Numbered from the stretch's first letter, positions 9,821-20,074 are shown. The stretch: 64,000 nucleotides of DNA from Cymodocea nodosa (GCA_036874045.1 CM072339.1:7501-71500), one strand, 5' to 3'. Notes: generated by a model not told the origin, from the sequence alone. Numbers and translations: made by a program.

Positions 9821-11647
9821 ATGGCGGATTCACCATAAGTGCAACTTGGAGAACCTCCTCCTTTTGTTGATCCTCAAGCTTGGCAGAAAAATGCTCCACG
9901 TGCTTCTTTTGCAGCCACTATTAAGGAACATTTTGTTCCTCCAACTTTCTCGGATCTCCGAGTTCGTGAACCCATCATTGTAGATGGACAACAATAGATT
10001 TCTTTCAATATGGAGGAGATATCTACAATGGCAGCCCCATTTCATTATACCTTGGTGGGACGATTAGCTGGTCAACGTCTCGATCTACATTCTATTCTAG
10101 AGGGTATTAAAGCTACTTTCAACGTTTCTGAAGGGATTTTTCCCACTGCACTTGACTCTAGGTATGTTCTATTACGTTTTCAGCATCAACATATTTTCTT
10201 ACAAGCTTTAGTTAAAGAAAACTGGAACATTAAGGGGAAGAGGATGTCAGTTTTTCGTTGGTCACCTTCTTTCTCACCTGGGATGGAAGCCACTTGGGCT
10301 CCAATTTGGGTCCACCTTCCTCAGTTGCGTGCACACTTACACACGCCTAGAGCTATTAAATCTATTGCAAAACTTCTAGGGAAATACCTCTGCTCGCATC
10401 GAGATGTTTGCAATTTTACACGCCCCAGTCTTACCGCCATCTACGTTGAAATGGATCTTTCTAAAACCCTTCCTCGCTCCATCGTCATCGATAATGGTGG
10501 AGAAATTATCAATCAAAAGGTCATATACCCGTTTGAACCAAAATTCTGTGAATTTTGCTGTAAAATTGGGCACACTACCCAAATATGCAGAAAGAAAGCT
10601 ATGTCTGACACTACTACACTTGTCATTATCGCACCTGCCACTATTCCACACAAAGACCCGCTGGGCAATTCTCAACGGCAAATTGTCACTCGGAAAAATA
10701 AAAAGAAAAATAATCAGGAACAGCTGTTGGACACACTTGCAGAAGCGGCTTACATGCAGAAGGCAACAACGACAAACATGGCTGGTGTGAATGCAAAGCT
10801 AGCAAATAAAAAAGATGGCAGGTCTGACAAAAGATCGGTTGAACCGGAAAATGCTACGGTACAACCGAAAGAAAAAGCTGACACCTTCAACGTTGAACCG
10901 ATAGGATCACCGGTCCAACCGAAGGAAAGGCTGCTTGCGGTGTCAGACCAGAATGGTAAGACCGCAATTCCTTCGGTTGAACCGACAAACATATCTGACA
11001 ATCCTACCGTCGGACAGAAAAATAAGAAGGAAAAAAAATCTGTCAACTTCCAGGACGCATAGCCTGCTACGTCTGACAAAGCTGTCAGCCTCCCGGTCGA
11101 ATCAATATGCATTTCTGACAAAATCCCGTTGGAACCGGAAAATATTACACGATAAAGAGGAGAAAGTTCACCGGCCTCACCGAGTTTTCAAATCAACCTG
11201 CCAAATGAAACAGAAACTTCGGTACAGCTTCAGGCTTTGACCGATTCAAAATGGAGATTGGTTACACGCAACAGAAAATTAAAAAAAGCTGTCACTCCTT
11301 CCACAAAACTTGAGTAGCCTTATGAACAGATCTCTGCGGAACGCTTACTAGATAAGCATCCATTGACAGAACATATCTTATTGAATCAGAAAGATACCAG
11401 CATTACACGAAATCAAATTTCCCTAGAAATTTTACAAGGAAAGTTAAAACATTTGTCAGAAGGATCCTGCTCAGAAGACGAATCCCTTTCCTCAAGCAAC
11501 CACCAATCTGACACAGAAGAAACTATCTCACAACAGGACTTCAGAGTAACTAGATCAAAGAGACAAAGCATTCGTCTAAGATAGAAAAAAAGCAAGATTT
11601 CTAATGATGCCGAATCTTCCCGCAGTATCAGCAGCAATTCTCAATAA
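9821..11647 (+). pseudogene. LINE-C ORF1 with six in-frame stops and no frameshift
   Basis: The frame starts with ATG at 9821 and can be followed to the natural TAA at 11645-11647, 609 codons including the stop. Nonsense codons stand at 9836 (TAA), 9995 (TAG), 11060 (TAG), 11153 (TAA), 11315 (TAG) and 11582 (TAG). Where LINE-A can be compared (the last four), the intact codon is CAA or CAG. The DUF4283-type domain and the CCHC knuckle are preserved. It shows the N-terminus that LINE-A lacks in this window. Confidence 0.88.
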
Positions 11648-11674
11648 TTCTCTCTCTTCCTACTTGATTTTTCT

Positions 11675-12137
11675 ATGAATATATTATTCTGGAATTGTCG
11701 TGGGCTGATCAATCGATCAACCCAAATACATCTCAAAAATCTTATCAAAACTTAAAAATTAGAGGCAATATGCATATTAGAACATTTTATGAAGCTTGAA
11801 GATACTCAAAAATTTGCTGATAATATCAATTGGAATTATCATTATGGCAATTCCAAAATCTGCACTCTCTAGTCGGATAATCTTACTTTTCATATTGAAG
11901 ATATGCATCCTCAAGTTTGTACTTATAAAGTATTAAATGCCCCTTATTAGGATTTATTTATTTCGTTTATTTATGCCTCTTGCAACCAATATACCAGACG
12001 TCAACTCTAGAATCAGTTATCAGAGATTAATTCGATTGCAGATAAATCAAGCTGGATTTTAGGGGGAGATTTTAATGTGGTTAGGCATATTGGAGAAACT
12101 AAAAATATTCTTCATAATCAACAATCAGCTATACAGG
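11675..12137 (+). pseudogene. LINE-C ORF2 N-terminal fragment (endonuclease)
   Basis: It starts with the same NILFWNCRG motif as LINE-A ORF2 and follows it to the GGDFNVVRH region, then stops at the chimeric joint. Several in-frame stops are present (for example CAA to TAA after LIKT, and TGG to TAG twice). Confidence 0.85.
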
Positions 12138-12152
12138 CCTTGCATTGATAAT

Positions 12153-15100
12153 ATGGATATATTATTTTGGAATTGCTGAGGGTTGGTAAATAAATCAACC
12201 CAAAATTTCGTCAAAAATCTTATAGAGAAGCATAAATTACAAACTATATTCATCCAGGAACACTTTATGTCTGAAGATGATGCCCAACAATTTGCAGATA
12301 ATATTAATTGGAATCATCACTATTGTCTGATAATCTACATATTCAACATTGGGAGTCATACCCGCAAGCCATCACCTACAAGGTTTCAAAATCGTCTTAT
12401 CAAGATCTTCTTGTTTCGGTGGCTTATGCTTCATGCAATTAGACTATCTGTAGAAATCTCTGAGATTATTTAACGGATCTGAATATAAGAACTACACATG
12501 GCTCGTGGATGATTGGGGGAGATTTCAATGTTACTAGGCATAAAGATGAAGTTCAAAATATTATTCACATCCATCAGTCAGCAAGACAGGAGTTTAATGA
12601 TTTCATAAATCAAAACCAACTCATAGAGCCTGCTCATTTTGGAGATTCGTTTTCCTGGTGCAACAATAGAACTGGTAATAACAGAAAATTAGCAAGGTTA
12701 GACCGCATTTTGCTGTATATCTCTCTATTTGAACAATTCAAAGATGAGATTATTTATGGAGAACAGATTTGCTCAGATCATGCTTATATCCGGATACAAA
12801 ACAAAAACATCAGAGGTTGGGGCCCAAGATCTTTCAAATTTAAAAATTTCTAGTTAACTTATGAAGATATAAATCATATTGTCAGAAATGTTTGGAGTAG
12901 TGCAAAATTCCAGAATCAAATCACAAACTTCAGTGCTAAGCTTAAGATTTTAAAGAAAGTTCTCACTAGTTGCAATAGAAATAAAGTGGGAAATATTTTT
13001 TCTGAGGAACAGAATATATTGGAACAAATTCATTCTTTAGAATAGAATTTTCAAAAAGAGCCTGAGACTTGCACACTAGAGAAAAACTCTATGGTTATCA
13101 ATCTCAAAGAAAAGCTTATAAAGAATACAGCTCGACAATCAAGTTTCTTGAAATAAAGTTCTCACATTAATTGGTTATCAGAAATGGACAGAAATACAAG
13201 ATTCTTCCATCAACTTATCAAATGGAGAAACTCGAAGGATCATTTCAAAAGTTTGCATACAAGCAGTGAAGATGAAGATCAAATTAAAAAGAGAGGTAAA
13301 GACTATTTTTCAGAATTATTACATTCTCAACAAGTTACTGAGGATCAGAGTCTGTTTGATAATATATCGAGAGTTTTAAATGAAAGTCACAATAAGTGCT
13401 TATAGGAAATTCCTACTATTGCTGAAATAAAAGATGTCTTAGCCTCTCTCCCCAATAATAAAGCACCCGGGCCAGATGGTTTTACAGTAGAATTCTATAT
13501 GAAATTTTGGGAGGTAATTGGTACAGATTTCTGTGTTGCTGTACAATACTTTTTCATAGGTGCAAGACTTAACAATAAATGGAAAGCCACATTTATTGCT
13601 TTGATTCCCAAAAGAAAGCAACCAGGAAATTTTGCAGATTTTAGGACTATCAACTTATGTAATATCTTTTATAAGATAATAGCCAAAATTATTGCTAATA
13701 GAATCTCCAAAGTGATTACACTTATGATATCTCCCACTCAAGCAGCTTTTATTAAGGAAAGAAGTATTCATGATAACATTTTCTTAGCACAAGAATTGAT
13801 TCAATATATTGATCAAGGCCATCGGGGAGGTAATCTCATTGTCAAATTAAATATGGAAAAAGCTTTTGATAGAATGAACTGGACGGTTATTTTTCATACC
13901 CTTAAAGTTTTCGGTTTTGACTCCAAAATCATCAACATCATCTCAAACTGCATCTCTGACAATCCTACATCAGTGTTATTCAATGGAGCACCCTCACAAT
14001 TTTTTTACCCTTCTAGAGGTCTCCGTCAAGGGGATCCACTTTCACCTTTCCTTTTTATCATAATTGAAGAATTGCTGGGTAGAGCGCTCCTCAAGCTCCA
14101 ACAAGAATCAGATTATGTTCCTTATAAATGTCAAGGCAGACATTGGCGTATTTCTCACTTGCTCTTTGTAGATGATGCCCTTTTATTCCTAAATGGTAGG
14201 AAATCTATGCTTCAAAAAGTCATTGATATCCTCAAGAAATATGAAATGACTACAGGCCAAAAGATAAATTATGAAAAAAGCAACTTCTTTGTATCAAAGA
14301 AAAGTCCAGCACATCGCATTGCATTCATAAAGGACACTCTTGGTTGCAAGCAAAGTGATTGGCCTTTCATTTACTTAGGTTGTCCTATCTTCAAAGGACA
14401 ACCTAGGCTAAAATATTTTCAATATCTGATTGACAATATTCAAAATAAAATGGCAGGCTAGAAGGCAAGATTTCTCAGTCAAGGTGGTAGACTAATGCTG
14501 ATAAAGTATGTTCTGAATTCCATACCTATACACACTCTAAGTACCATTCCACTTCCATTGGGCATTATCAACAGAATCAATTCCATTTGTGCTAAATTTT
14601 TCTAGTCTAGCGACAATACCAAAAAGAATTTTCATTGGCTTTCATGGAGAAAAATAGCTAGACCTATTACAGAGAATGGACTTAATATCAGAAATACGAG
14701 AGATCAGATTACCGCTTTCAGATTGAAGCAAATCAAAAAAATACTGGATAACTCAGGTATCTAGGCTCAAGCCATAAATGCTATCCACGGGTCGATGGAT
14801 CAAATAGTAGAAGGACACAACAATAATATAAATAAAATGTTCAATAGCTGTTGGAGTAATTATAAACACTTATTTTAGGAATCTAGAGCTTTATTCGGAC
14901 ATAAGTTCTCAATCAAAATTGCTTGGGACTTAGTGCGAGTTCATCACCATCAAGATAACAAGCTTCAAGGCATGTGGTCTACATAGATTCCCATAAAAAT
15001 TTCAGTTTTCCTGTGGAAATTAAACAGAAATATCATTCCAGTGGATGATATTCAGACTCAAGTTGGATATTATCTCCCGTCTATGTACAGCTTCTGCAGC

Positions 15101-15415
15101 AATTATTCAGAAACATCCCATCATATTTTTTACGATTTCAGGTTTATCAAGGAGTTGGTAAACCGACTCAACAATATCCTAAATATTGACGGGATTACCA
15201 ACTGGAAAGAATGGAGCAAGCAAAAAAAATTTTCTTGAAAAAAATCCCCTCAGTTGAATATTCTTAAATATTTAACAGCAACTACATTATGGTGTATTTG
15301 GATCCACAGGTGTGATATTATTTTTTGCAACATTCAACCAAACATTTTTGCGGTAATCGGGAGGATATCTCATTTTATTCAACTTTTTAAAGTATCAGAA
15401 GAAATTAGCAGATAG
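12153..15415 (+). pseudogene. LINE-D ORF2 (endonuclease/RT) pseudogene
   Basis: A second ORF2 start (MDILFWNC followed by TGA) is seen here. Endonuclease motifs (GGDFNVTRH, WCNNRTG, SDHAYI), RT motifs (NNKAPGPDGF, KLNMEKAFDR, GLRQGDPLSP) and the zf-RVT region can all be followed through broken frames. The catalytic FADD has become FVDD near 14168, which removes none of the aspartates. Many stops occur (for example near 12853, 13405 and 14459), with an apparent deletion near 12320. It is non-functional. Confidence 0.88.
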
Positions 15416-16034
15416 TAGTTCACAGTTCTCAGAGATGAAATAACAAAAATTGAGGAATACGCCTCCATCATGCCCAAGCAAGTCAGCAGTCCTCAAGTCT
15501 GACAGTCGCATGTCAGACGCTAGCCGTACAACGGTCCCTTTAGCAGACGCACCTGACCTATGTCAGAAGTTTCGGTCGAACTGATTTTGATAAAGGCTAA
15601 ACCGATTCTCTAACCGGTCAAATCGATCCTAGGATCGGTTACGCCGTCAGTCTGCAACAGAAATTTGTGTCCTCCGGTCTAACCGTAAAGTTTTCGGTTA
15701 CACCGAAGTCTCTTCGATTCAACCACTCTACAGATACGGTTGAACCGAAATCAGCTTTATACCTTTTTTCTCGGTAAAATCGCTTTCCGACGGTTCAACC
15801 TGAGCCGGTCTGACCGGTCAGGCTCTTCAGTCAGACCGTTTCCTTTTTTCGGTCTTACCGATACTTAGGATCGGTTTCACCGAAAAGTCATCAATCTCTT
15901 CATAATCAGTTAGACCGTTTTTGAAATTCCAGCTAGACCGATTTTTTTCTCGGTCAAACCAATTTTCAAGGCTTTTCCTTTTTGCATCTTTTTGAGAATT
16001 GTATCTTTATTTCAAACCAAATTTTATTTGGTTT
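15416..16034 (+). repeat. LINE-D 3' UTR with CGGT-NNN-ACCG motif array
   Basis: Same short half-palindromes as in LINE-A and LINE-B (CGGTTACACCGAA, CGGTCTTACCGAT and many others) from about 15560 to 15960, although the rest of the UTR is diverged. Confidence 0.8.
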
Positions 16035-16047
16035 AAAAAAAAAAAAA

Positions 16048-16068
16048 CCCTAAACCCTAAACCCTAAA
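16048..16068 (+). repeat. Telomere-type (CCCTAAA)3 run
   Basis: Three perfect units stand between the LINE-D A-tail and the broken edge of a Copia gag. Confidence 0.94.
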
Positions 16069-17310
16069 TTTATTCAACATAAAGTTCAGAAAATCAATCT
16101 TATTTTCAGATTCATCTAGCATTTTCTTAGTGTTCTTTCCTTCTATTTTTACTTTCTTATATTTTCTAGTCAGTTTATTGTATTCAATAAGTAATCCATC
16201 AAAATTATCAAAACTAGCATTTTGATCAGAGGATACCCTACTGGATTTTGCCATGAAGCATACATTTGCTAGATTTTCTTCTGAATCTGATGTTGATGAG
16301 GATTCATTATTTGATGTTGAATCCTTTGTTTCTTCACTTTGTGAAGCTGAAGAGTCATCCCATGTCACTTTAAATGCCCTTCTCTTTCTGAATTTCTTAC
16401 TCCTGAAATTCCTCCTCGAATTCTTCTTATCTTTATTGAGAGGATAATTAGTTTGAAAGTGACCTGGTCTGTTGCACTTATATCATATGATTTTGTCTTT
16501 CGTGAATGACTTCTTCTCCATATCTTCAAATGTCTTTGTTGACATGAGGTTCTTGTATTTCTTCAATAGATTTCTAAATTTTTTGGTCAATAACAGTAAA
16601 TCATCATCAGAATCACTAATGACTTCTAAGACTTTATCAACCTCAAAAGCTAGATCCCTTCTAGGATTTTTTCCTTTTGGATCTAAATATTGTACTTCAT
16701 AGGTTGTCAGATTTCCTATGAGATCATCGAGAGTATATGTATTTAAATCTTTGGACTCTTCAATAGATGTTGTCTTTTGAGCCCAAATTTTAGTTAAAGA
16801 TCTAAGGATCTTTCTTACCAAGTCTTTTTCCTCGAATTTCTTGCCTAAAGATTTTAATGAATTTACAATCTCAAGAAAACGAGAAAACATATCAAAGATA
16901 GATTCATTTTCGTGCATTTTAAAAAGCTCATATTTATGTACTGACATATTAATCTTAGATTCCTTGACCTGGTTAGTACCTTCGTTGGTAACTTCTAATG
17001 CATGTCATATCTCATATGCAGTTTGGTATGCAGAAACTTTGTTAAATTGATCATGAGATAAAACACAAAACAATATATTTAAACCTTTAGCATTCAGTGT
17101 CATTCACTCCTTTTCATCAAAAGTCCAAGTATCATATGGAGTCGTAACTAACACTATAGGATTGCTAATTATATGCCATAGTTTGAAATCAATTGACTAA
17201 AAGAATACTTTCATCCTATATCTCCAATAGCCATAATTGCTACCTTCGAACATAGGAGGATGATTAGTGGTCTATCTTTCAGTCATAACTAAGATTTCAA
17301 TATTATCCAT
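16069..17310 (-). pseudogene. Copia gag (UBN2-type) fragment
   Basis: The start is at about 17310 (minus strand). The broken frames carry a PPMFEGSNYGYWRYRMKVF-type gag N-terminus and a MSVHKYELFKMHENESIFDM stretch in the open part at 16483-16947. A degenerate zinc knuckle (CNRPGHF...) and a serine/acid-rich tail at 16057-16368 follow. Frameshifts and stops are present, so it does not encode a full gag. The carboxyl end is removed by the telomere-type junction. Confidence 0.78.
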
Positions 17311-17396
17311 TTTAAATAGATGATCCGAAGTAAATGACAGGAAAAACTGATTCCTAAATAGAGAATGAAAACTTTTTTGGATGCTTTGATACTAGA

Positions 17397-18722
17397 TGTA
17401 ATAGAGTGTAGGCAATCTGACACACAATAAAAGAAAAACTGCTATGATACTAGTTATAGGATCGTTGTATCACAAGAGGGGAGGTGAATTGTGTCTTTAG
17501 TAATTAAATTACCAGCAGATAAAACAAGAGCACAAAACACTCGTAAATGAAATTCTATTCTTTATAAACTTTAAAGATAGAATTTACAATATCTTTTCAG
17601 TTCAATTCCCTTCTTGACGGTTTTGATACAGTAAAGTCTGATATACAATTCAAATAGAAAAATGAAGTTCTTATTCAAAACTAATTTTGAATTGTATAAA
17701 ACCTAATCTTTATGCATGTAGCTCCTTTTCTTCTTTTTGCTCAACTTCTATATCTCTTCTTCTCTAGTTGTCGAATTTCCATACTTCTTGCGTTTGTAGT
17801 TGCTTTTCTGAAATTGCTTGGAATTTTGAACTTCTTCTGATGTTGGAGAACTTTTCTAAATATGAATATTCAAACTTAACTTTTCAGTTAGGGATCTAGA
17901 TTGAATATTTAGACTTAGTTTTTGAGATTGGGATCCTCTATTTGTAATGTAGCTCGTACTCTCTATTAGTAGTCGAACTCTGTCGTCTTTCACGTTCAGC
18001 ATGTTTATCTACTTGATCCACAATCCATAATCCATAATCCACATACTAATTTTTTCTTTAATCCAAATTATTATCTATTTGAATTTCCACTTTCTCCACT
18101 ATCATTTTGAATTCCACGATCTCCACTCATAGATTCACTGAAACTTTATCTTCCTAGAGTTTTATAGAATATCTTCTAACTCTTCGATTTAGTCGAACAC
18201 TTATCCTTTAAGTCCTGTAAAAACTCAAATACTTATCTGTAACTCTTTGAGTTTTTGCACCTGCAAAATACGTGACTAAACATAGAAAACTTATCTATTC
18301 GTTAGTCAGTTTATAAAACTTAAAGACTTATCTATCCGTGCGTATAAAAACTCGAACAGTTATCTAACTATTCGATTTTCATTACCGAACGCACATGAAA
18401 AACACGTGACAATTTAAAACATTAAAAACACACGTGCAGATAACTTAACTATACGAGTTTTTAACATAACTATTCAACAAAAATGAAACGTTAACTATCT
18501 GAAAGTTTAACTATCCGAAAATCTTACTATTCGAAAACTTTAACTATTCGAAAGCTTAATTATCCGAAAGTTAACTATCTGAAATAAAAAATGAAACTTT
18601 TCGATAATCTGTTAACATTTAATTTATGTGATAATTATACTTACAGAATATTATTTAGACTTATTTTAAAAACATTAATAAAACATACATCATCAAAACA
18701 AAATTCCTAACAAACCCCAACA
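17397..18722 (-). repeat. Probable Copia 5' LTR
   Basis: An AT-rich block without coding content lies between the primer-binding-site-like sequence and SINE-4. It holds degenerate repeats of AACTATYCGAAA (about 18360-18590). The TG and CA ends are plausible but unpaired. Confidence 0.5.
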
Positions 18723-19007
18723 AGTTGGGAATCTTTGTGAGACAAAGTGTGTGATACTTGGAAAAAATCTATCATGTTGGGGCCTAGCAAGGCCTCCTAC
18801 AAGCTTTCGCCTCCTTGAATACTCCTAGTGTATACTAGGTCGCTTGAGTGTCCATTGAGACTCACATGTTATCACTTCCATAGATACTCTTAGTGTATAC
18901 CAGGTTGTTTGAGTGTCCATGAATGTTCACCTTCTCTCACCTCTAAAGATACTCCTAGTGTTCACTAGGTTGTTTGAGTGTCTAAGGAGGATCACAAAAA
19001 AAAAAAA
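18723..19007 (+). mobile_element. SINE-4: same hairpin tail, non-5S head
   Basis: From about 18780 it matches the tail of SINE-1 to -3 (GGGCCTAGCAAGGCCTCC, then three GATACTC...TTTGAGTGT modules). The upstream ~60 bp do not match 5S rRNA; instead they match the head of SINE-5. It ends in a 12-A tail followed by telomere-type sequence. Confidence 0.75.
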
Positions 19008-19156
19008 CCCTAAACCCTAAACAAACTAAAATCCTAAACCCTAAATAAATCAAAACCCTAAACCCTAAATAAGCCAAAACCTTAAACCTTAAACAAACTG
19101 AAACCCTAAACCCTAACCCTAAATCTTAAACCCTAAACAAATTGAAACCTTAAACC
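19008..19156 (+). repeat. Telomere-derived satellite with a 24-bp higher-order unit
   Basis: Several units of 24 bp, each two telomere-type units (CCTAAACCCTAAA) followed by a ~10-bp spacer of the form YAAAYYRAAAM, plus one longer 44-bp variant. Confidence 0.85.
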
Positions 19157-19555
19157 ACCAAGAATATTCATGACCCTTGGTAGGAAGTTCAACCAGATAA
19201 CAACAGTTAATGAAGTTATTAAACTCCTCTTGAACTCCCCCTCTTATAAGAGGGGAAGAGGACTTAGATTGAAGTCTCCCCTAATAACCCAACTAGAGCT
19301 CCCTAATTTGGCCTTGATTTGACAAAGGTGGTTCCAAAGACAACATCTTAAGGAATGGTCACAAGCAGTATAAATGAAAGATAGATATATAAGATCATCC
19401 ATGTGAACCGTGCTCGTAACTCAGACATCTTGATCGTGAACAATCCAATCAGACAGATGGAGGTGATCTTACCAAAAAATCCAAATTTTCTTATTATTAG
19501 TAAACACATGGTCAAATTTAAGGTGAATCTCAATCGACTTGGTAGATAGGGCTAC
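19157..19555 (-). pseudogene. Antisense L1-type endonuclease fragment
   Basis: On the minus strand, broken frames read like the middle of a plant L1 endonuclease: the IHLKFDHVFTNN region, a YLSFIL stretch, and a degenerate WLVGGDFN-like part near 19260. It is unrelated in detail to LINE-A to -D. No tail was found. Confidence 0.5.
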
Positions 19556-19786
19556 TTAGGGTACCCCTAACTAGTTGAAAATCTCTTTGGGATAAAGTAC
19601 ACGATACTTGGAGAAATCTACCATGTTGAGGCCTAGTAATACCTCCTACAAGCTTTTGCCTCCTTGGATGCTCTTAGTATATACCAGGCTGTTTGAGTGT
19701 CCATTGAGACTCACATAATCACCTCCATGGATACTCCTAAAGGATAAAAAAAGAGAGAGGTATCTTATTAAAAAAGAAGAAAAAAA
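19556..19786 (+). mobile_element. SINE-5: decayed member of the SINE-4 type
   Basis: The head matches SINE-4 (GATACTTGGARAAATCTA) and two of the three tail modules follow. The third is replaced by an A/G-rich stretch that ends in A residues and then CCCTAACCCTAAA. Confidence 0.65.
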
Positions 19787-19816
19787 CCCTAACCCTAAAC
19801 CCTAACGCTAAACCTA
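19787..19816 (+). repeat. Telomere-type run, degenerate
   Basis: About four units with a CGCTAAA variant, the rightmost telomere-type run in the zone. Confidence 0.85.
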
Positions 19817-19832
19817 ATGATTAGATAGATAA

Positions 19833-20021
19833 TTAGTTCATATAAACTCGCTAGTCAATTTCAGCAAATATTTAGCACAATTTAGCATGCCATAAAGACT
19901 AGAAGAAGTTAATTGATGGTAAATATTTAGCATGCTTACCACACTTGTCAATTTCACCGAGCATCAGAGAATATCCTATCCTAGTCTTTAAGCACAATTT
20001 ATTTATGTTTATATGAACTAA
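19833..20021. repeat. Small foldback (MITE-like) with 15-bp inverted ends
   Basis: TTAGTTCATATAAAC at 19833 is the exact reverse complement of the sequence ending at 20021. Inner pairs (for example AAAGACTAG with CTAGTCTTT) extend the fold. No clear target duplication was found. Confidence 0.55.
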
Positions 20022-20074
20022 GCACCTACATCCAAGTTAATATTATGTAAAGTATCTATAGATTCTATACCTAT

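Larger units (their letters stand above)
9758..12137 (+). mobile_element. LINE-C: L1-type LINE, 5' end complete, interrupted inside the ORF2 endonuclease
   Basis: This is the only LINE copy whose 5' end is visible. A ~63-bp pyrimidine-rich leader follows the telomere run, then ORF1 (9821-11647) and the first ~460 bp of ORF2. The sequence matches LINE-A closely until about 12137. There it switches abruptly to the leader and ORF2 start of another subfamily (LINE-D). No poly(A) tail is present at the switch, so this is a chimeric joint and not two insertions side by side. Confidence 0.88.
12138..16047 (+). mobile_element. LINE-D: decayed L1-type LINE, ORF2 plus 3' UTR
   Basis: It starts at the joint with LINE-C, carries a whole but heavily mutated ORF2 and a ~620-bp 3' UTR, and ends in an A-tail (about 16035-16047) that enters CCCTAAA repeats. 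The coding part is the same subfamily as LINE-B. Its 3' terminus differs from A and B but also holds a stem-loop just before the A-tail (arms AAACCAAAT and ATTTGGTTT). Confidence 0.9.
16069..18722 (-). mobile_element. Copia LTR retrotransposon fragment (5' LTR plus gag), broken at a telomere-type run
   Basis: Read on the minus strand: an LTR (about 18722 down to 17397, TGTTGGGG...TACA), a TGGTATCAAAGC-like primer-binding site at about 17378-17396, then gag. The element is cut off at 16069 exactly where CCCTAAA repeats begin. Protease, integrase and RT are all missing. LTR ends were set by eye and only one LTR is present, so they cannot be confirmed by pairing. Confidence 0.72.
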
